A stretch of 7,750 nucleotides of DNA. Origin: Gracilibacteraceae bacterium. Lineage in GTDB: Bacteria; Bacillota; Desulfitobacteriia; Desulfitobacteriales; Syntrophobotulaceae. Below are positions 1-5,608 of this stretch, in pieces. The stretch spans positions 1 to 7,750 of the forward strand of contig JAIRRL010000222.1 of NCBI GenBank assembly GCA_031255985.1, given 5' to 3'. The notes under the pieces are model-generated. The model was given only the letters and a program-made list of their open reading frames with translations, had not been told where the DNA came from and did no database searches. The translations under genes were made by a program, and so were the position numbers. Position 1 is the stretch's first letter. Each line of letters starts with the position of its first letter.

Positions 1-746
1 CCGCCGCCAAAATCCTGAGCGCGGACGTCGGCAGCCTGGCCGTGGACCGGAGCAGCGTCAGCAAAGGGGAATCTCTGCTGGACACCGCCAAAACTTTGGC
101 GGCCATGAACGTGGATTTGGTGATCGTCCGGCACGCCAGTTCCGGCGCCCCTCATTTTCTCGCCCAAAACCTGCCGGTGGGCGTTATCAACGCCGGCGAC
201 GGGCAGCACGCCCATCCGACCCAGGCGCTGCTCGATATATACAGCATGAAGGAAAAATGGGGCGGGATAGAGGGACGGAAAATACTTATTGTCGGCGACG
301 TCTTACATTCGCGCGTGGCGCGCAGCAACGCGATCGGCCTGACGAAGCTGGGGGCGGAAGTGGTTCTGATCGGGCCGCCGACTTTGCTGCCGCCGGAAAT
401 GGCTTATTTGGGCGTCCGGCTGTCTTACGACCTTGACCGGGAATTGGCGGGCGCTGACGCGGTGATGGCGTTGCGCCTGCAATTGGAACGGCAGCGGAGC
501 GGGCTCTTTCCCTCTTTGCGCGAGTATAACCGCTTGTACGGCCTGACGCGGGAACGCCTGGCCAGAGCGGCGGCGGATTGCCTGATTCTGCATCCCGGCC
601 CGATGAACCGGGGGGTGGAAATCATGAGCGATGTGGCTGATTCCCCCCGCTCGCTGGTTGAAACCCAGGTGACCAACGGGGTGGCGGTGCGAATGGCTTT
701 GATTTATTTGTTGATAGGCGGAGGAACGACGGATGTTGTGGCTTAA
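1..746 (+). CDS. pyrB: Aspartate carbamoyltransferase catalytic chain, 5'-truncated by window edge
   Basis: The enzyme condenses carbamoyl phosphate with L-aspartate to carbamoyl aspartate, the committed step of cytosolic pyrimidine synthesis. The reading frame is open from the left edge (first whole codon at base 3) and gives 247 residues. The family usually has about 305-310, so roughly 60 N-terminal residues, including the STRT carbamoyl-phosphate motif, lie outside. Visible family signatures in order: SSVSKGES (the swinging loop Lys of the active site, codon at 63-65), the VIRH/VRH strand near 126-135, DGQHAHPTQALLD (active-site His) near 200-235, the MALRLQLER segment (substrate-binding Arg) near 466-490, and HPGPMNRGVEI near 591-622. 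The stop codon lies inside pyrC, a 14-bp overlap that implies one operon with translational coupling. Any upstream control region such as a PyrR attenuator is outside the window. The identification is firm. Confidence 0.96.
   Translation, partial: AAKILSADVGSLAVDRSSVSKGESLLDTAKTLAAMNVDLVIVRHASSGAPHFLAQNLPVGVINAGDGQHAHPTQALLDIYSMKEKWGGIEGRKILIVGDVLHSRVARSNAIGLTKLGAEVVLIGPPTLLPPEMAYLGVRLSYDLDRELAGADAVMALRLQLERQRSGLFPSLREYNRLYGLTRERLARAAADCLILHPGPMNRGVEIMSDVADSPRSLVETQVTNGVAVRMALIYLLIGGGTTDVVA
720..725 (+). promoter_or_regulatory. Ribosome binding site of pyrC, inside pyrB
   Basis: GGAGGA sits 7 bases before the pyrC ATG and within the last codons of pyrB. It fixes the pyrC start at 733 and supports coupled translation of the two enzymes. 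Confidence 0.8.
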
Positions 747-2037
747 AAACGCGCGCGTGATAGACCCGGCCCAGGGTGTCGCCGGGATCATGGATTTGGC
801 GGCGCGCGACGGCCGGGTGTTGAGCGTAGGCCGGGATATAGCCGCCGGCTTGCCGGACGGCGAGACGGCGGAAGTGATCGACTGCGCGGGCAAATACCTT
901 TTTCCCGGCCTGGTTGACGTGCATGTTCATTTGCGTGAGCCGGGGCAGGAGGAAAAGGAAGATATTACCAGTGGAAGCCGGGCGGCTGTGCGGGGAGGCG
1001 TGACTTCTCTTTTATGTATGGCCAATACCGAACCGGTGATAGACAATCAGGCTCTGACGGCTTTGGTGGCGGATCGGGGGCGCCGGGCCGCGCTGGCCCG
1101 GATTTATCCGCTGGCGGCCGTGACCAAAGGCATGGCGGGGGCGGAGCTGACGGAAATGGCCGAGCTGAAAGCGAGCGGGGCGAAAGGTTTTTCCGACGAC
1201 GGCCGGGGCGTCCAAAACGGGGAAATAATGCGCCTGGCGCTGGAGTACGCCAAACTGACCGGTTGTCCGATCGTCAGCCATTGTGAGGACGCCGCCCTGG
1301 CCGGCGGGGGCGTGATGCGCCGCGGCCGGGCCAGCGCCGCCCGCGGCCTGATCGGCATTCCGGGAGCGGCCGAGAGCGTTATGGCGGCGCGCGACGTGTT
1401 GCTGGCCGGAGAAACCGGCGGGCGGCTCCACCTGGCCCATGTATCGACCCAGGGCACGCTGGCGGCTTTGCGCGCCGGCAAGGCCGCCGGCTGGGACATC
1501 ACGGCGGAGGTGAATCCGCATCATCTGATTCTGACCGACGAGGACGTGCCGCTGACGAACAGCAATTTCAAGGTGAACCCGCCTTTGCCTACGGCGGAGG
1601 ACAGGGACGCCCTGCTGGCGGCGCTGGCCGACGGCCTGATCGACATGCTGGCCTCTGACCACGCGCCGCATACCTGGGAAGAAAAAGCCCGGCCTTTTGC
1701 GGAAGCGCCCTTTGGGATGACAGCGCTGGAAACCGCTTTGGCGGCGGTATGGACATACTTGGTGCGGCCGGGCAAACTGACGGCGGCGCGTTTGATCGAC
1801 GCTTACAGCCGCCGGCCGGCGGAGCGCTTCGGCCTGGAGGCGGGAACGCTCAAACCCGGAGCGCCGGCCGATATGATTTTGTTTGACCCGGATTGGGAAG
1901 AAACGGTGAGCGCGGACAATATGGCGTCCAAATCAGCCAATACGCCTTTTTTGGGGCGGCGGCTGCGGGGCTACCCGATCAAAACCTGGGTAGGGGGGCG
2001 TTTGGTTTTTGACCGCCTGGCTCAACCGCCGGTTTAA
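733..2037 (+). CDS. pyrC: Dihydroorotase, type I
   Basis: The enzyme reversibly cyclises carbamoyl aspartate to dihydroorotate, the step directly after PyrB, and belongs to the zinc amidohydrolase superfamily. The 434-residue length is normal for type I bacterial dihydroorotases. The metal-site residues can be followed: DVHVHLREPG gives the HxH pair (His64, His66); KGFSDDG holds the conserved Asp at 155/156, which in type I enzymes takes the bridging role of the carboxylated Lys; SHCED has His183; LAHVST has His236; and LASDHAPH has the catalytic Asp309. The NTEPVID segment (98-104) and VNPPLP (281-286) are substrate-pocket signatures. The C-terminus returns to the small beta-sandwich (GAPADMILFDP, then GYPIKTWVGGRLVF). 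The ATG has a good ribosome binding site inside pyrB. The stop is 20 bp from the end of the convergent serS. All catalytic residues are present, so the enzyme is probably active. Confidence 0.97.
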   Translation: MLWLKNARVIDPAQGVAGIMDLAARDGRVLSVGRDIAAGLPDGETAEVIDCAGKYLFPGLVDVHVHLREPGQEEKEDITSGSRAAVRGGVTSLLCMANTEPVIDNQALTALVADRGRRAALARIYPLAAVTKGMAGAELTEMAELKASGAKGFSDDGRGVQNGEIMRLALEYAKLTGCPIVSHCEDAALAGGGVMRRGRASAARGLIGIPGAAESVMAARDVLLAGETGGRLHLAHVSTQGTLAALRAGKAAGWDITAEVNPHHLILTDEDVPLTNSNFKVNPPLPTAEDRDALLAALADGLIDMLASDHAPHTWEEKARPFAEAPFGMTALETALAAVWTYLVRPGKLTAARLIDAYSRRPAERFGLEAGTLKPGAPADMILFDPDWEETVSADNMASKSANTPFLGRRLRGYPIKTWVGGRLVFDRLAQPPV

Positions 2038-2057
2038 CCGCCGTTTCAGTCGTCGAA

Positions 2058-3326
2058 TCAACCGCAGATATAATCAACTCCCATGTATTCTCTCAGCGCC
2101 TGCGGGACGCGAACGCGCCCGTCCTCGGTCTGATAGTTTTCCAGGATGGCGGCTACGGTGCGGCCGATAGCCACGCCGCTCCCGTTCAGCGTGTGGACGA
2201 ACTCCGGTTTATCCTTAGGGCTGCGGCGGAAGCGGATATTGGCCCGCCGGGCCTGAAAATCCTCAAAATTGCTGCAGGAAGATATTTCGCGGTATTTGGA
2301 AAAACTTGGCAGCCACACTTCCAGATCATAGGTTTTGGCTGAACTGAAACCGAGATCTCCCGTGGCCAGGCTGACCACGCGATAGGGCAGTTCCAGCTTT
2401 TGCAGCACGGCTTCGGCGTCGGCGGTCAGGCTCTCCAGTTCGGCGTATGAGTTTTCCGGCAGAGAGAATTTCACCAGCTCGACCTTATTGAACTGATGCT
2501 GGCGGATAAGACCGCGCGCGTCCCGGCCGGCCGCGCCCGCCTCCGCCCGGAAACAGGCGCTGTAGGCGCAGTGATAGATCGGCAGCGCCGCGGCGTCGAG
2601 GATTTCGTCCCGGTACATATTGGTCACGGGCACTTCCGCCGTCGGAATGAGAAAATATTCCGTCCCCGCCACGCGAAAGGCGTCTTCCTCAAACTTGGGC
2701 AATTGCCCCGTCCCCACCATCGAATGACGGTGAACCATATAGGGCGGCAGGACTTCCACATAACCTTTGGGAACGTGCAAATTCAGCATAAAACTGATCA
2801 GCGCCCGCTCCAGGCGCGCGCCGGCTCCTTTGGCAAAGGTAAAACGGGCGCCGGTAACTTTTGCGGCGCGGGCAAAATCCAAAATACCCCATTTTTCCCC
2901 GAGTTCATAATGAGCGAGCGGCGGAAAATCGAAATGGCGCGGTTCCCCCCAGCGGCGAATTTCCACGTTGTCGTCCTCGTCTTTCCCCACCGGGACGCTG
3001 GCGTGCGGGACATTGGGGATTTCATACAGCACTTGCCGCATGGTTTCTTCAATAGCGGCCAGCTTGCTTTCATATTCTTTGACGAGATCGCCCGTTTCCC
3101 GCATCGCGGCCACCAGAGAGTCCGCGTCGCCGCCGCTTTTTTTCAAGCGGGCCACTTCGTCCGACGCCTTATTGCGCCGCGCTTTCAGAGTTTCCGTTTC
3201 GGCCAGCAGCCGCCGCCGTTGTTCCTCCGCCTGTAAAAATCCGTCCAGATCGACCGCAGCCCCCCGTTTCGCCAGCGCCTCCCGCACAAGCTCCGGCTGG
3301 GTGCGCACAAATTTTAAATCAAGCAT
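2058..3326 (-). CDS. serS: Seryl-tRNA synthetase
   Basis: This cytosolic class II aminoacyl-tRNA synthetase activates serine with ATP and charges tRNA-Ser (and tRNA-Sec where present). Its 422 residues are a normal bacterial length. The N-terminus (MLDLKFVRTQPELVREAL) is typical, followed by the charged, Leu/Ala-rich antiparallel coiled-coil arm, about residues 30-100, which grips the long variable arm of the tRNA. The catalytic core shows the TAEVPVTN serine-binding signature (229-236), motif 2 around CFRAEAGAAGRDARGLIRQHQF (258-279), EISSCSNFEDFQARR (347-361) and motif 3 as GSGVAIGRT (382-390). The ATG is chosen because ACCTCCT on the plus strand (3331-3337) gives AGGAGGT at ideal spacing, with a promoter just upstream. 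No tRNA-sensing T-box leader fits between promoter and start. It is convergent with pyrC. Confidence 0.97.
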   Translation of the reverse strand: MLDLKFVRTQPELVREALAKRGAAVDLDGFLQAEEQRRRLLAETETLKARRNKASDEVARLKKSGGDADSLVAAMRETGDLVKEYESKLAAIEETMRQVLYEIPNVPHASVPVGKDEDDNVEIRRWGEPRHFDFPPLAHYELGEKWGILDFARAAKVTGARFTFAKGAGARLERALISFMLNLHVPKGYVEVLPPYMVHRHSMVGTGQLPKFEEDAFRVAGTEYFLIPTAEVPVTNMYRDEILDAAALPIYHCAYSACFRAEAGAAGRDARGLIRQHQFNKVELVKFSLPENSYAELESLTADAEAVLQKLELPYRVVSLATGDLGFSSAKTYDLEVWLPSFSKYREISSCSNFEDFQARRANIRFRRSPKDKPEFVHTLNGSGVAIGRTVAAILENYQTEDGRVRVPQALREYMGVDYICG

Positions 3327-3330
3327 AACG

Positions 3331-3337
3331 ACCTCCT
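3331..3337 (-). promoter_or_regulatory. Ribosome binding site of serS
   Basis: Read on the minus strand this is AGGAGGT, a near-perfect complement of the 16S rRNA tail, 4 bases from the serS ATG. It decides the start codon. Confidence 0.85.
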
Positions 3338-3353
3338 GAAATATATTGATAAT

Positions 3354-3382
3354 ATCATAACAGGAGCGGGGCGATTTTTCAA
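3354..3382 (-). promoter_or_regulatory. Predicted sigma-A promoter of serS
   Basis: On the minus strand TTGAAA (3377-3382) and TATGAT (3354-3359) are separated by exactly 17 bases. Transcription would start near 3347, leaving a leader of only about 20 bases before the serS ATG. The leader is therefore too short for a T-box or other riboswitch, and serS appears to have a simple housekeeping promoter. Read-through from the XRE gene upstream, on the same strand, is also possible. Confidence 0.65.
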
Positions 3383-3445
3383 GCCGGAGCTTCGGGAAGG
3401 CGCGCGGCTAAAGAATGTTGGCGTTACTGTTATCAGCTTGCTCTG

Positions 3446-3475
3446 CTACTGGCGCAAGGCGCAACTGGCGCAGGC
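3446..3475. repeat. Short GGCGCA / ACTGGCGCA repeat cluster after the XRE gene
   Basis: ACTGGCGCA occurs at 3448-3456 and again at 3464-3472, with a further GGCGCA between them at 3458-3463. The cluster lies directly after the stop codon of the XRE regulator in the 149-bp gap to serS. No uracil tract follows on the minus strand, so it is not a canonical terminator. Its role is unknown and it may be incidental. Confidence 0.4.
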
Positions 3476-3919
3476 TTACGCTTTACGGCTCTTTCTCCTT
3501 CGGGGCCTGAATTTATCCCGCGCCCCCGCTTTGAACTCCAAATAGACTTCCATCAGGCTTTGAAAGAAAATGTCCTTCGCTTTATCGTCAAGCTCGCCGC
3601 CGGCGAACAGGGCGGAAGCCCGACTGATGACGGATTGCGCTTCCCGCGCCCCTTTGTAGCCATATTCGTTCTTTGCGTTGGCGATAAACAGCCCGTCGCT
3701 GATGTTTTTTATCTTGTCGGTTTCATCCTCGTCCATGAGATAGCTCACTGATACATTGAGCGCGGTAGCGATTCGTTTGATGACAGCGGTTCTCGGCAAC
3801 GTGCCGGTCTGTTCGTAGCTGTAAATCGACCGCTCTGACACGCCGATTTTTTCAGCAAGCTCCGTTTGTGACAAATTCAGCGTTATCCGGGCATTGAGCA
3901 GTTTTTCCCCGAAAGTCAC
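3476..3919 (-). CDS. XRE (Cro/CI-type) helix-turn-helix transcriptional regulator
   Basis: This is a probable DNA-binding repressor of 147 residues. The N-terminal HTH_3 domain, about residues 3-60, reads FGEKLLNARITLNLSQTELAEKIGVSERSIYSYE, where SQTELAEKIGV and SERSIYSYE form helices 2 and 3. It is followed by the typical ALNVSVSYLMDED end of the domain. The C-terminal part is a helical, charged region ending in a basic tail (RPRRRKSRK). It has no peptidase or LexA-type cleavage motif. Related tails occur in Firmicute regulators of mobile elements, but no ImmA-type metalloprotease gene follows here. The GTG start at 3919 is preferred because GGGGGAGGG lies 5 bases before it. A TTG at 3937 is in frame but overlaps that ribosome binding site. 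The gene is divergent from the HTH-hen1-pnkp operon, so it plausibly regulates that operon and itself. That role is inference. Confidence 0.88.
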   Translation of the reverse strand: MTFGEKLLNARITLNLSQTELAEKIGVSERSIYSYEQTGTLPRTAVIKRIATALNVSVSYLMDEDETDKIKNISDGLFIANAKNEYGYKGAREAQSVISRASALFAGGELDDKAKDIFFQSLMEVYLEFKAGARDKFRPRRRKSRKA

Positions 3920-3926
3920 ACTATAT

Positions 3927-3935
3927 CCCTCCCCC
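3927..3935 (-). promoter_or_regulatory. Ribosome binding site of the XRE regulator; decides GTG start
   Basis: The minus strand reads GGGGGAGGG, 7-8 bases upstream of the GTG at 3919 when measured from the core GGAGG. An in-frame TTG at 3937 would place this element inside the coding sequence, so the GTG is the better start. Confidence 0.7.
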
Positions 3936-3956
3936 AAAAAAGCTTCCTATTAGGTA

Positions 3957-3985
3957 TTGACAAACTTCCTGCGGGCCTATATACT
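3957..3985 (+). promoter_or_regulatory. Predicted distal plus-strand promoter (P1) toward the RNA-repair operon
   Basis: TTGACA (3957-3962) and TATACT (3980-3985) are separated by exactly 17 bases, a near-consensus sigma-A promoter. Transcription would start near 3992 and run right, giving a leader of roughly 230 bases before the HTH gene. It points straight at the minus-strand promoter of the XRE gene, with predicted start sites about 20 bp apart. Confidence 0.6.
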
Positions 3986-4011
3986 TGGATTCTGCCGGAA
4001 TGTCGCTTCTT

Positions 4012-4026
4012 GTTATAGTATACAAC
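4012..4026. promoter_or_regulatory. Candidate operator: imperfect palindrome over the XRE -10
   Basis: GTTATAGTATACAAC has matching outer arms of the form GTTnTA...TAnAAC. It covers the -10 element of the XRE promoter, a usual place for an autoregulatory Cro/CI-type operator. This is suggestive only, since the centre is not symmetric. Confidence 0.3.
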
Positions 4027-4045
4027 CGCCGTTTGCTTCTGTCAA
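4017..4045 (-). promoter_or_regulatory. Predicted promoter of the XRE regulator
   Basis: On the minus strand TTGACA (4040-4045) and TATACT (4017-4022) are 17 bases apart. Transcription would start near 4010, leaving a leader of about 90 bases before the GTG at 3919. The hexamers are identical to those of the opposing plus-strand promoter at 3957-3985. Confidence 0.68.
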
Positions 4046-4162
4046 TGTTTTTTTGAGAGTCCTGAAAAATCAGTATCCAGGCGATTGCGAAAGTAGCAAG
4101 TAAAAACGCCTATGGGAATATGGTTTTTCAAATCGTTTTCGGCTTAAAGTTTCATTTACCTC

Positions 4163-4191
4163 TTGCATTATTCGCGTAATCGTAGTATAAT
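4163..4191 (+). promoter_or_regulatory. Predicted proximal promoter (P2) of the HTH-hen1-pnkp operon
   Basis: TTGCAT (4163-4168) and a perfect TATAAT (4186-4191) are 17 bases apart. The start would fall near 4198, about 25 bases before the ATG of the HTH gene and just ahead of its ribosome binding site. It is the most likely main promoter of the operon. Confidence 0.68.
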
Positions 4192-4210
4192 TTATATAAA
4201 CCGTCGAAGC

Positions 4211-4218
4211 AAAAGGAG
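4211..4218 (+). promoter_or_regulatory. Ribosome binding site of the small HTH gene
   Basis: AAAAGGAG lies 5 bases before the ATG at 4224. It favours this ATG over the in-frame ATGs at 4230 and 4239. Confidence 0.75.
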
Positions 4219-4223
4219 CCGCG

Positions 4224-4433
4224 ATGATTATGGAGTATATGACGCCAAAACAAGCCGGAGAATTATGGGGGATAACCGACCGCCGCGTGCAGGCGTTATG
4301 CCTCAACGGGCGGATAAAAGGCGCGGAGCGGCTCGGCGGTAAAATGTGGGTGATACCGAAAGACACGCCCAAACCGATTGACGGAAGGACAAAGGCCGCC
4401 AAAACACAAAAAATAATAAAAGCTGAAATATAA
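4224..4433 (+). CDS. Small helix-turn-helix DNA-binding protein (69 aa), function unknown
   Basis: This is a short protein consisting almost only of a MerR/excisionase-like winged-helix DNA-binding fold. MTPKQAGELWGITDRRVQALC (6-26) forms the helix-turn-helix, NGRIKGAERLGGKMWVIPKD (28-47) the wing, and a basic tail (GRTKAAKTQKIIKAEI) follows. The pattern GxSxRRVQxLCxxGRIxGAxRxGxxWxIP is that of a widespread family of tiny Firmicute proteins whose roles are mostly unstudied and which often sit beside accessory genes. It has a ribosome binding site at 4211-4218 and a consensus promoter immediately upstream. The stop is 17 bp before hen1, so it is the first gene of the RNA-repair operon. It may be a local regulator acting on the divergent control region, which is inference. 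It is too small for an enzymatic domain. Confidence 0.85.
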   Translation: MIMEYMTPKQAGELWGITDRRVQALCLNGRIKGAERLGGKMWVIPKDTPKPIDGRTKAAKTQKIIKAEI

Positions 4434-4450
4434 CGGCAGGAAGTGATTAT

Positions 4451-5608
4451 ATGCTTTTAACCATAACCTACACAGGGAAGAAAACAATCGACCTCGGCTA
4501 TCTGCTCTATAAAAATCCATATCGCCCGCAGGTGTTTGAACTGAACCACGGTAAGGCGTACGTTTTTTACCCGGAGATATCAGACGAACGCACCACGGCG
4601 GCGCTTTTGTTGGACATAGACCCCATTGATTTGGCGCGCGGCAAGGTTGGCGCCACAGGCGGCGGTCTGTTTGATTACGTCAACGACCGCCCTTATGTGT
4701 CGTCGTCCTTTTTGAGTACGGCGATTTCAAAAGTATTCGGCACCGCCATGACAGGACGGGCGGACGCTCATCAGGAGTTGTCCGATTCTCCGCTGGATTT
4801 GACGGCGACAGTCACTATGCTGCCCTGCTGGGGAGAACAGGAAAAACTGAAAAGCGTTTTTGAGCCGCTTGGGTATGAAGTCAGCCATGAAACCTTTGTG
4901 TCTGATGAAAATTTCCCCGATTGGGGCGAGAGCAAATATGTGAACCTGACCATCAGCGGCAAGGTTCGTCTGCGCGATTTGCTAAAACATCTTTATGTGC
5001 TTATTCCTGTATTTGACAGGCAAAAGCATTATTGGGTCGGTGCGGACGAAGTAGAAAAGCTGTTGCGTATCGGCGAGGATTGGCTGCCGAATCATCCCGA
5101 AAAAGCATATATTACAGGGCGTTACCTCAATCGCCGTCGTTCTCTTGTGAATATGGCGTTTGAGCGGCTTGCCGCCGCAAACGCGGTTGACGGCGAAATT
5201 TTGACCGCCGGGCCGGAAGAATCGGAGGACAAGCCCGATAAAAAGTTAAATCTGAACACGCAACGTCTTGGTAGTGTAGTCGCTGCGTTGAAAAGCCACG
5301 GTGCGCAACGTGTTATTGATATTGGCTGCGGAGAAGGAAATCTGCTGAACCTGCTTGTAAAAGAACGGCAGTTTACCAATATTGCGGGCGTTGACGTATC
5401 TCATGTCGCTCTTGAACGGGCAAGTGAAAAGCTGAAATTAGAACGTGCCGGAGACTTCATGCGTGAGCGGATACAACTATTTCAAGGCTCGCTTACATAT
5501 AAAGATTCAAGATTCTCGGGATATGACGTGCAGTTTTCGGAAATCGGCGACGCGGACGAAACGCACGGCGCGCCGACGCAGATGGGGGTGTTTACAATAT
5601 GCGGATAG
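4451..5608 (+). CDS. hen1: Hen1-type 3'-terminal RNA ribose 2'-O-methyltransferase with internal in-frame deletion of the catalytic segment
   Basis: Bacterial Hen1 partners Pnkp in RNA repair. Its N-terminal half activates the Pnkp ligase, and its C-terminal Mn2+-dependent SAM methyltransferase modifies the 3'-terminal 2'-OH. Here residues 1 to about 240 form a complete N-terminal domain (start MLLTITYTGK; RGKVGATGGGLFDYVNDRPY at 63-82; SSSFLSTAISKVFGTAM at 84-100). The methyltransferase begins normally, with LNTQR (268-272), the SAM loop VIDIGCGEGNLL (288-299), GVDVS (313-317) and GSLTYKD (346-352). At GYD (357-359) the protein jumps straight to VQFSEIGDADE and the usual C-terminus PTQMGVFT. 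The EVIEH motif and the later His, which bind the metal, are missing. Length is 385 residues against about 465 in Clostridium thermocellum Hen1 (recalled). The RBS AGGAAG is 7 bases before the ATG, and the 3' end overlaps pnkp by 10 bp. Methyltransferase activity is very unlikely; ligase activation may remain. Confidence 0.9.
   Translation: MLLTITYTGKKTIDLGYLLYKNPYRPQVFELNHGKAYVFYPEISDERTTAALLLDIDPIDLARGKVGATGGGLFDYVNDRPYVSSSFLSTAISKVFGTAMTGRADAHQELSDSPLDLTATVTMLPCWGEQEKLKSVFEPLGYEVSHETFVSDENFPDWGESKYVNLTISGKVRLRDLLKHLYVLIPVFDRQKHYWVGADEVEKLLRIGEDWLPNHPEKAYITGRYLNRRRSLVNMAFERLAAANAVDGEILTAGPEESEDKPDKKLNLNTQRLGSVVAALKSHGAQRVIDIGCGEGNLLNLLVKERQFTNIAGVDVSHVALERASEKLKLERAGDFMRERIQLFQGSLTYKDSRFSGYDVQFSEIGDADETHGAPTQMGVFTICG
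5519..5527 (+). other. Apparent deletion junction within hen1
   Basis: GGATATGAC encodes Gly357-Tyr358-Asp359. In intact Hen1 proteins a GYD-like tripeptide occurs just before the EVIEH metal motif, and a GY(T/D/R)V tripeptide occurs about 80 residues later, just before the VQF strand. The sequence at this point matches the left context of the first and the right context of the second. This suggests that roughly 240 bp between two similar short sequences were lost without changing frame. The missing segment itself cannot be seen, so the mechanism is inference, and an assembly collapse is possible. Confidence 0.65.

Larger units (their letters stand above)
3920..4223. other. Divergent control region between XRE gene and RNA-repair operon
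   Basis: These 304 bp contain no supported gene. They hold three promoter-like elements: plus strand at 3957-3985, minus strand at 4017-4045 and plus strand at 4163-4191. They also hold an imperfect palindrome over the minus-strand -10 (4012-4026), two CTTCCT copies 22 bp apart (3943-3948 and 3965-3970) bracketing the distal plus-strand -35, and a short inverted repeat CTGAAAAATCAG at 4062-4073. From about 4074 to 4160 nothing further was recognised beyond AT-rich sequence. The density of promoter elements suggests a regulatory switch, but none of it is experimentally supported. Confidence 0.6.

Noticed and set aside
303..893. Long minus-strand open frame opposite pyrB and pyrC
   Set aside because: It is antisense to two certain genes, has low-complexity Arg/His/Gln-rich composition typical of GC-rich shadow frames, and shows no recognisable domain.
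1012..1671. Minus-strand open frame opposite pyrC
   Set aside because: It is a shadow of the pyrC coding frame, with the same biased composition and no family signature.
2496..3236. 246-codon plus-strand open frame opposite serS
   Set aside because: It lies entirely antisense to a complete and well-conserved serS and has no recognisable motif.
3327..3400. T-box riboswitch upstream of serS
   Set aside because: The predicted promoter leaves a leader of only about 20 bases, and no T-box consensus or antiterminator stem was seen.
3438..3475. Intrinsic terminator after the XRE gene
   Set aside because: Repeats are direct, not inverted, only a 5-bp stem can be drawn, and no T tract follows on the minus strand.
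3935..3937. TTG as start codon of the XRE regulator
   Set aside because: It would place the strong GGGGGAGGG ribosome binding site inside the gene. The GTG at 3919 has ideal spacing and begins where the HTH domain begins.
3956..4046. Invertible promoter segment flanked by ATTGACA inverted copies
   Set aside because: The inverted match is just the two -35 elements plus one base, far too short for a site-specific recombinase, and no recombinase gene is present.
4070..4402. Minus-strand open frame covering the control region and the HTH gene
   Set aside because: It overlaps two good plus-strand promoter and RBS elements and a recognisable HTH gene, and its own product has no family signature.
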